DNA of 64,000 nt from NCBI GenBank assembly GCA_949357655.1, contig CASHTG010000004.1:806001-870000 (forward strand). The letters run 5' to 3'. Positions 48,132 to 61,536 of this stretch are shown here, in pieces (position 1 is the stretch's first letter; every line of letters begins with the position of its first letter). A model generated the notes under the pieces. It was given only the letters and a program-made list of their open reading frames with translations, ran no database searches and had not been told where the DNA came from. The stretch comes from Parascedosporium putredinis. Lineage: Eukaryota; Ascomycota; Sordariomycetes; Microascales; Microascaceae. A program made the translations under genes and the position numbers.

Positions 48132-50622
48132 TTAGAGGTGCTGTTCTCTCAGAACTGCGGCAGCGGCAAAGGCAAACAGCGAAGCGCCGATGGACACCAA
48201 ATGAGACCACTCAAGGCCAAGAATATACGATTCAACAATAGCCGAGTAGACGCCGCCGGAAACTTCATCTAGGTAGTCGATATTGGAAGCTGCCTTTTCA
48301 ATAATCTAAGGCACGGGGCAGATAGTTAGCGACGATGGATCGAAGGCGGGCCCGGCGGAGGACGAAGAAATTGGCAATAAAGGGGCCAAAAATCACTACG
48401 AGGTCAGGGAGGGGACGTGTCATACCTCTGCGCGAGCGGCCTCTGCAATGTCGAGAAGAATCAGGAGATTATCCAGCTTCCACCTCACCGTCTCCATGAC
48501 GACAGCACTCACGACCGCCAGGCCAAAGATCATGCCCAGCTGAGAGGTGAGATACATGCCGGCAATAGCGGAGCCCTCCGGTTACGATCGACGGAAGCCT
48601 GGATGGAGGTGAAGATGGCGGTCTGGGCGATGCCCATGCCGAAACCGCTGGGGATAATGTACAACGACTCAAGCGTATTCGTATCGCCGTGCCAGCGAAC
48701 AAAGAGAAGGAAATACGAAAAGGCGGAGGCGAGAGTGCCGAACATGAGAGTTGACTTGTACTTGCCCGTTCTATTCGGTGGTTAGCAAGTATCCTTGTTT
48801 TTGCGTCCGCGGAGATTGTCCAGGTTTTAAGAACACCAACAACAGCACTTACCTCTTGATGATCACACCGGCCACAATCGCGCCAATCGCATTACCCAAC
48901 ACAGCAGGAAACAAATGCGCGCCAGCCTTGGCGTTGGACACGCGCTGGCTCACCTGGAAGTAAATCGGCACGGAAAACATGAGGCCGAGCTGCGCGGCCG
49001 TCATCGCGCCGAGGATAATGTACGAGTTAACGATGTTGCGCGAGCGCAGCAGCTCGAGCGGGAAGACGGGCTCCGAGGCCCACCGGGACTCGACGAGGAT
49101 GAAGAGCGTCCCCGCGAGCACGGCGGTGGCGAAGAGGAGGAGGATGACGGGGTGCGTCCACGCAAAGGACTTGCCGCCGATGTCGAGGGGTACGAGGATG
49201 GCGAGGATGGTGACGGCCAAGAGGGAGGCGCCGAGGAAGTCGATGCGCGAGACGGAGCTGGGGGCGGCTGCTGCGGGCGCTTCCGTGGTCTCGGCGGGGG
49301 TGGTGGGCGCGGGCACGGGGACGGCGGCGGGTACGGGCCCGCCGACGGGCGCGACGACGCTATCTACGCCGATGCTGGCCTCCGGGTCGGCGTCCTCAGG
49401 TACGACGGGGGTGGCGGAGCCCGTTCCGACGGTGTCCTCCTCGTCGTCGTTGTAAGTAAAGTGGCCCCGGGGCAGGAAGATCCAGCTGAGGAAGGTGGCG
49501 ACGAGGAAGATGGGGGCTTGGCCCGTGAAGGACCAGCGCCAGCCGATGGTGTCGGCGAGGAAGCCGCCGACGGGGCCGCCGAGACTTCGGCCTGTTGTGG
49601 CGGCGAGGTTGAGGCCGGCCTGCCAGGCGGCGACGTCTCGGATGGGGACGAGGTCTATGGGGCTTGATTAGATGATTGGGGGTCTCGCCGCGTTAGGCAT
49701 GGGCGGTTTGGTTCTGCCCATGTGCGAAGACTGACCTGATATGAGAAGCGCGGCTACGACACCCATCGCGGAGCCACCGGCGCCGGAAATGGCTCTTCCT
49801 AGGACTACTTGCCACATGGATTGGCCAACACCGACGAGGGCACTGTTGACAGGGCAAGGACAAGACATTAGCTATTGCGCCAAGACCAGACTCTTTCATC
49901 ATTGAAAGCTTACCATCCTGCTGCGAATAAGGTGTATGATAACGCAAGAATGGGTCGCCGGCCAAAGATGTCACTCAGCTGGCCGCTCTATTTCGGAGAA
50001 CATCAGTATCAGCACCTTCACTCCGTTTTCATCCGACGACTAGCGCTCGCCCATATGGGGGAGGATATATCATGGTGGTAAGTTAGGGGCGTGTCAGATA
50101 TCCAAGACTTACAATGCTCTGGCACGAGGCACCGGCCAGCGCAAAAGAGGTGAGCAGCCAGCTAGAAGCCTCAAGGTTGTTGAACTCGGAGGCAATCGTG
50201 GAATGCGTGGCTAGCACGAGAGAGCCGTCGGCGTTGGCGGTGAACATGCCGAGGATGAGGATGGCGATGACCTTCTTGATAGGGTTCACCGGGGTGGAGG
50301 GACCCGACGCGGACCTTTTCTTGAGGTCATCTTCCTCGTCATCGGCGTCATCCTCAAGGGCTTGGTAATCGGGGGTTTCCGAATCAGGGGTTGTGGCTTC
50401 AAGATCGTTAGAGGCATCGATCCACCAGGGGACGTAGGCACCACTCTCTGAGCTGTCGAGGCTGGATATGGTAAGGGAGCTCTCACTTGATGAAGAATAT
50501 TGAAAGGACCACAGACGGTTCTCAAAAGAAGGGAGGAGGGGTGTCCTCTCGTGGGCCCCCGTGGGGATGGCCGCGAGAGCCCCGGGCTGAGCCTCGTTGC
50601 TACTCCTTCTGCGCTCTCCCAT
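48132..50622 (-). CDS. MFS transporter, Vba/Fnx1-like (vacuolar basic amino acid type)
   Basis: A 14-helix-type major facilitator of about 670 residues in six exons: 50622-50113, 49987-49914, 49842-49736, 49654-48853, 48770-48426, 48305-48132. Exon lengths give 671 codons after adding one base at the single break near 48577. The first 120 residues are Ser/Asp/Glu-rich and lack membrane helices. Then ILILGMFTANADGSLV begins helix 1, GQLSDIFGRRPIL is motif A, GRAISGAGGSAMG follows, and LNLAATTGRSLGGPVGGFL is the antiporter motif C of drug/H+ antiporters. A long Pro/Ala/acidic loop (about 49450-49280) splits the protein. The DHA family resemblance is strongest to yeast Vba and fission yeast Fnx1, which move basic amino acids into the vacuole. 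A drug exporter role is the alternative. Confidence 0.88.
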
Positions 50623-53022
50623 ACTGTTCGTCTCGCGGTTCTAGTGATATGGTCCCCTGTTTTCTTTTTCCTTTTTCCCTTTTAGGGCTCTTAGACAGTA
50701 GCCTAGGGTGGGGAGACAATGGAAGTAAGCGAGAGAGCAAGGGCCTTGCGCAGAAGGGCAGAACTGGAGAAAGAAGGGAGAGAGGAAGGAGGCCAAGAGC
50801 GAAAGCACAACGACAAAAGGAGGGGGTAGAAAGATTGAACGAGTGTCCAAAGAGGCAACAGGGGAACAAGAAAACGAACCAGAGCCAAGAACGATAAGGC
50901 GATGATGGTGCCGAAAAGCGAACGAGGCGGAAGACCGTTGACCAGGGTCGTCGTTGAGCGTGTCCTGCGGTGCCAATGGTGGTGGGTAGCTTCGATGGCG
51001 ACAAAGTGGAAAAGAATAAAAAAAAGTTGGCAAAAGGAACAAGGCGTATTTCGTGATCGAGATGGAGGGGATTGACTCAACGGTCCCCCCAGAGATAGCC
51101 CCTCCTCCACCCAGGAGCCGCATCCACCCTCCCTTCTAGGAATACACTACTTTTCTCACCTGCATGCGGAATTTGCCTCTGGTCTTTCCCGAAAGGCCGA
51201 TAAACAAGACGCAAAGGGCGGATATTCGCCCGTCTTGGATTTTTAGAGTCACGGTATTAGCCCCCTCTCGCGCTTCAAGCCGTACTAAACGGGCAAAGTC
51301 AAGAAGCGCCAATTCCGTCCCACATAGGTGCAGAGGGAAAGCTTACCGCTGGCACCATCGCCCTTGCTCAGTGCTCCCTCGCAGCCGGGGAGAGCGGGGA
51401 GCTTAGGTGGGGACTGTGGAAGCGGAGGGGGTGAAGGGGGACAGGATTCAGAACAATGGATGAATCACTACTCCATTTGGCCTCTTTTGGGACTGGGTGA
51501 CTGCGTGGGCTTTGCCGCTTCGAGGTTACATGTTGGACCTGCGGAGTCGGAGGGGAGAGGGGTGGAGGAGAGGGTACTAAAACAGACGAGTTCACTAAAT
51601 CCAAGGGCGTCGGAGATTCGAGGTGTGAGAACAGTACTTGCAACCGTGAACGTGTGCAAAGTCGTGACAGGTCTTGGCAGCTGCCCCCACATCGAGCAAC
51701 TCTGCAATATCCAGATTCGGCCTAGTCTCGTCATTACGCAGACTCTCATTCGCTATTGATATGGATCCGTCAGGTCTGCTCTACTTTCCAAAGTCACTCC
51801 CCAAGGGTCCTCACGGATAAACTCTGCCACTTCAACGTCGCATATAGCCGTCCATTCAGTCAACCCCAGCGGAACCGACATCTCACGGCCATCTCATCGA
51901 TCAGATGATGGAGACAAGCGTTATCCAAAAGACCTGCTTGGTTTTCTTTCCCCGGCTTTGATAGATTTCCTCTCCTCAATTGGACGACAATTCCAATCCA
52001 TCTTGACCCCACGCCCCCGGCATGGCCAGATTGGGAATCCTCGCGTTTTCGCACTAAACCAGGAGGCCGGGACCCTTCCCCCACTGCTCCGGCCGGGTTG
52101 CGCAATATGGCGACATCTCGAGAGCCCCACCCGGTTCTCCGATTTTTCTCGACGACAGCCCAGCAGACGCGCCGCACAACGGCTGAGCCGATACCACTGG
52201 ACACGCCCTGTATCTACCATTTTTCTTCCCTTGCCTGTGCGATTGCGGATTTCTCATCACACCATACCTCGGATCCTCATTTTCCATTCCCAGTCCGTCG
52301 GGCTGCGCTTTGGGCACCGCGCTGGGCGTCTTGGGAGAGCAGTAGACACGGAACAAAACAATGTTTTTTGGGAGGGGAGGGGGCAAAGTAATCTCGCGTA
52401 AGTATTGATTGGTGCATGTACACGCTTCGTCTTGTCCTCTTTTTTTGTTTGGTAATCACTCGGAAGCCGGCTCTTCCTGTTGTTGAAGCCGGTGATACGA
52501 CCTTTGTTAGCCAAGGCCAAGGGTGAGAGGTAGGCCAACCCAGCAGTGAACCCATTCCCTTCGGCATTTACACGCAACCCTCTGAGGCACAACCCTGGCT
52601 TGCCCCCACGTCTATTCATTGCCACGCTGGATGCAGTCGCTTCAAGTCATGCCCGAACTCTGTCAGAAGAGCTCGCGGAGTAGAGAATCTGCCGAATTCC
52701 GGCTTGACCACTTTCTAACATCGGCGCGGACTTTGCGTATCCCCGGAAAGCTCGATCCAAGGCCATTGAGATGAGATTTTGGGATGTGCTAGGTAATTCA
52801 AATTTGAAATGGAAACCGGGGTACACCTCTAGACGTGACGCATTCTGATAGTCCGGAGAGATATGTTCTCGAGTGGCGGATTTGGAGCATTCCTTTTTAA
52901 CTATAATCCGTTTTCTTGCATATTCCATTCTCCGATTTCATTCCCCTCCTCTTTTAGAAAATTAAGCCAAGCCACGGCCGAGATTCCGTCGGCTCTTCTT
53001 TTAGTTACATTGAAGCTATAGC
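50623..53022. other. Intergenic region of 2.4 kb, no gene seen
   Basis: It lies between the start of the MFS gene and the stop of the sulfatase gene. A purine-rich stretch at about 50690-50900 on the plus strand means the MFS gene has a pyrimidine-rich leader. A few frames of 90-160 codons (e.g. 51123-50641 minus) are low-complexity Ser/Leu/Pro shadows of this tract. No gene can be supported. Confidence 0.5.
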
Positions 53023-55056
53023 TCAAACCCACTCGCTCCACGACGTGCCGTGCTTGTACACCACGCCATCTGTCTCAAACTGCGCGCCCTCTGATTCCAC
53101 AATGTAACCCATCTCGCACTTGGAGTACGATACCTTGGCCTGCTCCTTTTCGTAGAAAGCGTCGAAGCGAGGCGAGCGCGTCCTTGAGCGAGTTGACGTT
53201 GCCCTGCGGGTGAAGTGTCTGCCAGGGCCTGGCGCAGGTGACGCCCTTGCAGGACTTGGTGACGAGGAGGAGCGCATCGAGGCGGGCCACCACCTTGGTG
53301 AGGGGCTTGCCAAAGAGAGTGGTGGCCGCGGCCTCGGGGTCAAGCAAGTTGTTGAGTTGACCAGGATCAGTCTAGAGAACATTCACGTTAAAATCGTGTC
53401 TTGAAAAAGGAATATTTGAACAGATAGGGAAAATAGATCGACTCAGACTCACGTTTAGGTTGTAAAGCTCGTGCTCGTTGGTGCACCAAACCGAGTAGTA
53501 CAGGTTGTATTCCTTGGAAACCACGCGAATAGCCTTGTACGTGTTGTTGGTGATGAAGGAAATGTTGCTGCCAAAGTAGCCATACTTGCCCTCGGACGCG
53601 GCGATGCCCCAAAACTCAACGGTAACGTGGTCGTGGCGCGTCTTGGTAGCCTCCTCAAGGCCCTCCTCGGTGAGGGGATGCTGACACCGTCAAAGTCAGC
53701 GCGGGCGGGGCCCTTGGCGAGCTCGACAATGGTGGGCGTGAGATCCGTGTGCGTGGTGACAATCTCGGAGACCTTGCCCTTGGGCACGCCGGGACCGCGG
53801 ATGATGAGAGGGATATTGATGTCCTCCTCGAAGCCGCACTCCTTTCCGGGCTGCAGCCGGTGGTACGAGATGTGGAAGCCGTTGTCCGTGGTGTAAAAGA
53901 TGTAAGTGTTATCCAAGACACCATAGGCATCGAGCTTGTTAACGACCGAATCGACGAGCTCGTCGACGGCCTGGAGGGCGCGCAGGCGGCTGCGATAGTA
54001 GTGATCGTTCCACTCGACGTTCTCCTGGCTGAGCTTGGGCTGCTGGCGGATCCAGTTAGCACCCGAGGGGCTATCCGGGTTGAAATTGGCGCGGCGGGGC
54101 ACCACGGCGTCGGGGAACAAGTGGGCGTGGCGCTCGGCGGGGATCGGGGGCGAGAAGTAGGCGGAGGCGTCCTCGCCGTCGATGGGGAGGGCGACGCTGC
54201 CGTTGGACTCGGGCAGGGCGCCGAGGTTGACGTTGGAGTGGGGCGCCACGGGGCCACGCCGAGGAAGAAGGGCTTGCCCGCGGCGACGGCGTCGTCGAGG
54301 AAGCCCAGGGCTTTGCCCGCGAGCACGTCGGTGCTGTACTGGCCCTCGTAGCTCTTGGGGGTCCCGGTTGCGCTGGAAGGTGGCGTTGAGGTACATGTAG
54401 GTGTAAGGGTCGAGGAGGAAGTCGGAGCCCGTCCAGCCCGCAGGGTACGGGTTGTTGTAGTTCCATTGGTTGTGCTCGTTGTAGAGCTTGCCGGCGTAGT
54501 AGGTGTTGTAGCCGAGGTCTTGGAGGAAGACGGGGAGGTAGCGGTCGTTGAGACCTTGGGAGACGAACTTGGGGTAGCCGCCTGTTGGATAGATGTTAGA
54601 AGGGAATGTTTGTGAAAGAGTATGCTTCAGTGATTCGTGGGTTAGACGTACCGTGAGGGGGGACACGTCGGTGACGTTGGTGTTGTGAGCAGCCTTGCCG
54701 GTCCACAGCGTCACACTGAAGGTATTGATGTTAGTCAAGATCGTAGTGTGAGGGGGAAATTCTTACCGAGCAGGGCAGCAGATGGCCGTGGTGCAAAAGT
54801 GCTTCTTGAACAAGGTGCCCTCGTTGATGAGGTGCTTCCTGATCAGAGGCAAGTAGTCCAACGAGTTCATGTGCAGATCTTGATCATCCGTGAGGATGAA
54901 GAGCACATTGGGCCTCTTGCCATTGTCGTTGGGGCCAAAGATGTCTCCTAGCCCGAGAGGGATCTGGTTGTCATTCCCCTGGGCAAAGGCGCCGATGGAG
55001 GGGAGCAGCGCTTGGAGCAGCAAGCTGCAAGACAAGAGCTTGGACTTGATCGCCAT
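53023..55056 (-). CDS. Secreted arylsulfatase (Ars-1-like)
   Basis: A formylglycine-dependent sulfatase releasing sulfate from aryl sulfate esters. Exons 55056-54767, 54715-54652, 54581-53453 and 53371-53023 code for about 610 residues. The start gives a signal peptide (MAIKSKLLSCSLLLQALLPSIGAFA). The metal site DDQD lies in VLFILTDDQD. The sulfatase signature C-C-P-A-R spans the first intron, and its second Cys is the residue converted to formylglycine (C-x-P-x-R). Next are VTLWTGKAAHNTN, GYNTYYAGKLYN, TTDNGFHISYHR (metal Asp/Asn), and the IPLIIRGPGVP and VTTHTDLTPTIVELA tail motifs. The wording fits the fungal family of Neurospora ARS-1, which is controlled by sulfur limitation. Five breaks occur near 54655, 54352, 54255, 53690 and 53178. 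Confidence 0.93.
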
Positions 55057-58000
55057 GGTTTACTCGAGTCTCAGGATAACCGTAATGAATTGGGTCCTAG
55101 AGTCCAATGCAGTGAAGCAATGGAGAAAAAGAAAAGGGAAGAAGAAAATTATTTCTACGAGGAGCTTGAAGCTTGCAGTGAGGGGGCCGGCAACAGCTCC
55201 AGTGGAATTTATATCCTGCCCTGTTTATGCATTAAAGCGTATCGAGGGGGAACCTAGGTCGACGGCACTATCCCGCATTCGGGCGGTGGACCTTGGGGCT
55301 TGCTCGACGGATTCCCAGCGCCGGTACCGCCCGGTCGGTCGGATTTGGGCAGAGCCGGGTTACTGGTTGTTTTTGTGAGAGCACCAAATGTTTCAGTGTA
55401 CCGCTTGTATGTTCGGTGTGTTCAGTAATATCGTGAGCGAGCGGGTCCACCGAGCGATGTTTCTTCGAGAAAGGAAGCATCGGTCCTCCCAGGACCTGAA
55501 TGCAAGGACGATTATGATCGCCAGCGGCTAAATGTAGAGAAACGAACAAGCTCCGTTTTATTTTTAACACTGATTAACCTTTTTTCTCGTTTTATCAGGG
55601 ACGGCCGAAACTATAGGGCGTGCGTCGGAGAGGAAGAGCAGCGTCTACGACCGTGTCAGAGCGGCATGCGGACCCAGCCCACCGGTTGATAGGGCAAGAC
55701 GATCCCGTTTACAGCTGAAGTTCTCCGACGCCCAAGGAAGGGCGTAGGCCGATCATTTTAGCTACAACTATCGCGATATACGGAAGAACGGTGGATGATG
55801 GGCATGGCCGGCCCCATTCCCCAGGACCGCATCCGCATCGATCTAGTCTAATTTCAGTGTGATGGAATACAGCATCCGTCGCGCCCTGCCGATCCATCAC
55901 GATGTCTCGTATCGTGGACATATTGCTGGCCATAGGGCTCGCTCTGAGACCACGATGAGTTCTAAACGGGCGATGCGCCACGGCTCAACTTGGCGGGCAT
56001 TTCTCGTGACGTGACTTTATAGGCCCTTTATATTGGACTTAATGCCCTCTCTTTCTCAAGGCCACCAGGGCCATGTCTGCGCAGGCACTTGCCACAAGGA
56101 TCGTCAGGTCGCGAAAAGCAACGATAGCACCCGCAAAAGTGATCGCCAACGCACACACCCACCTCGCGTGGAAAGTCAGGTGCGGAAACGCTTCCACGGA
56201 GCTGGTACTCGTCCGGAGCTTTTCTTGCTTTTGGGCCCTCGGAGTGGATGGATGGGACGGGCTCCCTGCCCGGCGGAACGGGAATCTCCAGCTCCACGGC
56301 CACAGGTATCCAGGCACGAACTGGTCGCTTCCGCGGAAATCCAGTCCCCGTCGGCAGAGCAAAATGGCAAACGAAAGGTCCCAAGACCACCCTGATGCGG
56401 TGGAGTAGGGTGTGGCGCCGGAACCGAGCGGATCGTCTGTCAGTCTTGTTTCTGATTTTAATCATCTTGGTGCAGCGGCAAAGATGGATCTCTGGCTAGT
56501 GAACGCGAGACATCTTCCCTCATAGTGTAGCTCGTAACACCGATTGCAGTCGGATCCAAGTTGTACGGGAGGTGCGATTCTACGTACGATTTTTTCTGGT
56601 CAAGTTCCACTCCCAGCTTTCGTCAACTCATGGGTCGATGATGCACCATTGGGGTTTTCCCCAAACAAGACATAATATGTTTTCTCTCCAGGCTCTTGCT
56701 GAGAACCCAAACCTATCTGCGCGCCTGTTCCCGAGAATTCAACATCTAGCCCGGTGTCGGCAGTCCTGAATGAAATCCGTTACCGAATTCCGATCCCCTC
56801 AAGAGCAGTTTAACCTCCCTTGCGCCCCATGCATCATGGCAAAGAAACGCCCAAATGTCTTGGCTCTCCCGACATTGGACATCAACATGGTGATCAAGAA
56901 AGATTAGTGAATCCTATAGCCAAGACAAGACAGCCACCCCTGGCACGTAAAGATCAATGGCCAACGGAAATAAGAAAAATTGGGGCCGCGAAAAGAACAT
57001 TGAAACCAAAAAAACACCCCCATGGGCAGTTGCGCTGCACGATGCTGCAAAACCCAAGAGGCGGGGCGGATGACGTGCTCGCGTTCCCCAAATATCCGCG
57101 ACCGAAACGAGATTTTTTCCTTCTGGGAGCCGTCGCGCCGTGGTTTGCTCGCCGACTCGGCCTCTAAGCTACTTCCGGAATAACGTCAAGGGGAATTGCT
57201 GGATGACCTGCTTCGTCGCTATTGGTCCGACTGCGGGACGACTAGACCGGGGATAAGGCACAAGGAGCCTATCGCGCGCGACTGGATGGACGATACAAGC
57301 AAAAAACGTCATTGACGCTAGATATTGTCATCGCAGCGACCAACGAGGGCCGGGCTGGGATCCATGCGCGGTGCGCACCCCAACGTCCGCCTTTTTTTGG
57401 GTTCCCTCGATCCCTTGGTATCACAATCCCACGTTCGCGTCCACGTCTACATCCGCAAATGCTTCAAAGACAAGCACTGGAGGACCAACGTGCATGGGGT
57501 CCTGCGCAACCTTTCACATGGGTCCGGTCCCGGTCCCAATCAACGACGGATCCTTCAGCACCCCAAGTCTGACAGACGGATTATCTATCAAAACAGCCAT
57601 GTCGCTCTCGTTGGCACCCCATCCGCCCATTCTTCGAGGTCCTGCGTTCACATCAAAGACGGGGGACTCCACTTGGTCTCCCATGCTGAGGAAACGGCTC
57701 AGCCCTGGCCTGTCTCATCCTGAATCTAATCCATCGACGGGCCTAATGTATCGATTAATGATTTACCCACCACCATCCACCCCAAAACCCATTCTTACCC
57801 TACCCTTCCCTCCCACGCTATGCCCCCCACCCGTACGGTACCCCCACTGCCGTGTCGATGTGAGATTGCTCGACTGTAAAGGGGTCCCTCCCATGCCATG
57901 TTCGGCGCCGTTCCCCCGCCGCCCCAGCTCTCGCGCGATGAAGCGGGTCTCGAACACCGGGGAAAACAAGACAAATAAAAAAGTGGGCGTGAGAGTACCT

Positions 58001-59379
58001 GTAAGGTGAGAGAGAAGAGAGAGAAAGGGAGCTAGTTTGACCGCGACGATCTTCACCATCTTGGCCCGCGAGCACACAATCCTCGTCCGCATTGGCGTCA
58101 AGCAAAGGAGGCGCGCAACAACCCACACGCTCCATTGAATCTGTCTGTCTAGATTTGTATTTGCCTCCGCTGCCCGGAACAGAAAAAAACGTGGTGGCGC
58201 TCGTCGTTGGCCCATCTGCGTCGCCACCCTAGCGGAGTTTCGGCACATGGTTATCCTCTCTACTACCCTTTCATTGTCAACTTGGCCCCTGTGCTAATAC
58301 CCTGTATCACCAGTCTGCTGTGGCATTTCTTTTGCTGCATCTTGAGGAGAAGACGTACGGGGAAATGCAGCGCAAGGTGCCCCAGTGATTCCGCCGAGAA
58401 GCTGCGTATTCCCCCATGTCTTTGCTACGCTGCTGGTCTGTTCGTTGCACACTCCCATCTAAACAAATAGCTTCAGGTAAAAGACAGAAAAAAGCTCCGA
58501 GAGGTTCCCGTTTTTCTGTTGGTCTCGTCCCATCTGGAATTCAAAGGCGATGGCGCCATCCACCCACCCCATCCCGATCCGTATACTATTCTTCGGCACC
58601 GCTTCCTTTCCAACTAACTAGCGAACGAGCGAGCGAACAAGCAAGCGCATGTCGCCTCCCATTTTCCCTCTTGCCCCCCCGCCTCCTCCCGTACCGGGTG
58701 GATTCGGCCACCTTCCCGGGGCCAGTTCCAAGTATTGGCAGATAGAAAGATGCAACAGGATAGCCGCTATCAAACTTGTCTAGCTGATTATTCTGCGCTG
58801 GGATTCCTTTCCGCTCGCATCCTTCAGGCATATCCACTTGTTCTTCCCAGGATGGGAAAGAAGCCCCGGTTCGCGCTTTAAGTGGTGACAACGTCCCAAG
58901 GGTTTGCGTGGGTGGGTCAGCTGGTGGTACGCATCGGTGGTACGCATTGCCTTCCTTTGCTCTTAGTGATTACTAGCTCTTTCTTATTCCGTTCTTTTTT
59001 TCCCCATCACTGCGTTCGACGGCTACTTTCTCTCCGTGAGCTATTGTCCTCACCTTGATCCTGGTCGGAAATTGATGCCGAGTTTCGATATCGTCCTCGC
59101 AGCTCCCCATCTCATGTCTTCACACTACATATAAAGCAATGATCCCCCTCAACCTCCTTCATCCCTTACCTCTCTCTTCCCTTTCATACATCCTATAGTC
59201 TCTTCTCTCATCCTCGAGATAGACATATCCCCAAGGAGTAGACGCTGCCTCATACCCTCCAAGGTTTGACGTTTGCACGCGCGCCACCCGGGCCTATCCC
59301 CCTCGGCCGCTCTCCTGTCCTTGAGAATCCTAAAACCCCCTCGACTGGGATCTAGTTCAAGACAAGAAACAAAGCCATC
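55057..59379. other. Largest gene-poor region (4.3 kb), divergent
   Basis: The upstream regions of the sulfatase (minus) and the Dal5-type transporter (plus). No frame shows motifs or believable exons. A/T-rich and C-rich blocks alternate; the last 200 bases before 59380 are C/T-rich with a possible TATA-like TATAAAG at about 59130-59136. Nothing else can be supported. Confidence 0.5.
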
Positions 59380-61536
59380 ATGTCGACCGTCATCTCCTCC
59401 ATAAAAATCACCGACACGTCGTCCGACTCGGACACCAACGAGAAGAAGGATGGCGTTACCGTCGAGGTAAACCCTCTCGGCAAGCCCTTCAAGGACACCC
59501 GCCGCTTCTTTTGGCAAAAACAGGTCAACAAGGAAAGCCTCGACGACGTCGCCACCCAGCCCAGCGTCTACGACAACCCCTCCTAGCTGAAAAGTACCAG
59601 CCCCGTTCCGACTGGTATGTGTCCTCCGCGACTTCTTCTGCTTTCGAATGCTGTCACATGCTAACACTGTGTCGCACATAGGAAAACCTCCACCGCTTCG
59701 ACCCTGCCGCGCGATGGACTTGGGCCGAAGAGCTCAAGGTCCTTCGCAAGATCGACTGGAAAATCATGGTGTGGACCTGCATCATGTTTGTCGGTCTCGA
59801 AATCGATCGCGCCAACCTCAGCCAGGCCGTCTCGGACAACCTCCTCGACGACCTGAAGCTTACCACCAACGGTGCGTGCTCCCCCTCCCTAATCTAACCT
59901 CCTTTTGGCTATCTGACCACTAACACGGCATACCGCAGACTACAACCTCGGAAACACCGTCTTCTTCGCCTCTTTCTTGGCTGCCGAGCTTCCCTCCCAG
60001 CTCGTCTCCAAGTGGGTCGGCCCCGATCGTTGGATCCCCACCCAGCTCACCCTGTGGTCCATTGTCGCCGCTTGCCAGTTCAAGCTTTCTGGACGCAGCT
60101 CCTTCCTAGCCTGCCGCGCTCTCCTCGGTCTCCTCCAAGGCGGCTTCATTCCTGATGTAAGTTGGGGGAACTTCTCTTTTCTTTGGTCAAGCAACGATCT
60201 TTGACCAACGCGACTAACACTTTCCGCTCGCAGATCATTCTCTACCTCTCTTACTTCTACAAACATCATGAGATGACCATTCGTCTGGGCTACTTCTGGC
60301 TCTCCATGACCTTGGCCGATATCCTCTGCGCCCTCGCTGCTGCCGGTCTTTTGCAGATGCGCGGCGTCCTCGGCTATGCAGGCTGGAGGTGGCTCTTCCT
60401 CATCGAGGGTCTCTTCACTCTCTGCATCGGCCTCGTCTCCTTTATTCTCATGCCCCTAGTCCTACCCAGACTGCGAGCAAGCTCCGCGGCAAGAAGGGTT
60501 GGTTCAACGAAAGGTAAGAAGCGCAGCCTGCGAACCCAGTGTTCTTTTTGTTACTTTTAGCTAACCCGCATCGACCTATAGGGAGGAAGTCATCATGGTC
60601 AACCGCATCATCCGCGACGACCCTACCAAGGGCAGCATGCACAATCGGCAGCCCATCACCCCCAAGCTTCTCTTTAAGAGCATCTTGGATTTCGATCTCT
60701 GGCCGATCTACCTCATCGGTCTCACGTTTTTGGTTCCCGGCATGCCCCCTCGCCAGTACCTCACCCTCACTCTGCGTGGCCTCGGATTCAACGTCTTTGA
60801 GACCAACTTGCTCACCATTCCTTCGCAGATCCTCGGAAGTAAGTTGTTATCCACGCCGCCACCTCCTAGACTAGAGATAACTCGCTCGTTTGGGGTATTC
60901 TTCCTATGTGTTACCTAGCTAACAACCAATGTCTCAGTCCTTACCATGATGGCCATTCTCTGGATTGCCGAGCGCAAGAAGCAAATCCTCCTCTTCGGCA
61001 CCGTCCCCCAAATATGGAGTTTGCCCTTCTTAATCTGGCTCCGCGTGGCTTACAAGCCCGGCGAAGAGAGATGGACTACGTGGGCCATTCTCACCCTCCT
61101 TGTCGCCAAGCCTCTCAGTGAGTCATATCCTGGGGAATAACGCCCCATGAAACTGTGTTGACTATGTGCTAACTTGAACCCTCTCTTTCCAGCCCATGCC
61201 ATGCAAGTGGGTCTCGCCTCCCGAAACTCCAACAGCGTACGCGGCAGGACTGTGTCCGCCGCCCTCTACAACATGTTTGTGCAGGTCGCGCAAGTCATCT
61301 CCAGCAACATCTACCGCGCCGACGATGCGCCTCTCTACAAGCGGGGCAACAGCATCCTCATCGGCTTGGTTGCGTACAACATTGTTCTCTATATATCCGC
61401 CAAGTTGTACTATTCCTGGAAGAACAAGTCTCGCGAGACCCAGTGGAACAAGCTCAGTGATGACGAGAAGCTCAAGTACCTTGACCAAGAGGTGGATGGC
61501 GGTAGCAAGAGGCTGGATTTCCGTTTTGCTAGTTAA
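59380..61536 (+). CDS. MFS transporter, Dal5/ACS (anion:cation symporter) family
   Basis: A plasma-membrane major facilitator of about 568 residues in seven exons: 59380-59614, 59682-59871, 59939-60156, 60234-60513, 60582-60838, 60938-61117, 61193-61536. Landmarks of the fungal Dal5 family: ENLHRFDPAARWTWAEE before helix 1, RKIDWKIM, GLEIDRANLSQA (typical LDRxN motif after helix 1), YNLGNTVFF, ELPSQLVSKWVGPDRWIP, CRALLGLLQGGFIPD, YAGWRWLFLIEG, and MVNRIIRDDP in the central loop. Family members import allantoate, nicotinate, pantothenate, biotin or sulfonates; the closest wording I recall is the Tna1/Soa1-type group. Three one-base deficits (near 59581, 59682 and 60454) give 569 codons when filled. 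Its sulfatase and TauD neighbours favour a sulfur compound as substrate, which is an inference. Confidence 0.9.

Noticed and set aside
57371..58009. Plus-strand frame of 212 codons in the 4.3 kb gap
   Set aside because: Pro/Ser/Thr-rich translation of a C-rich stretch, without motifs or a credible start context.
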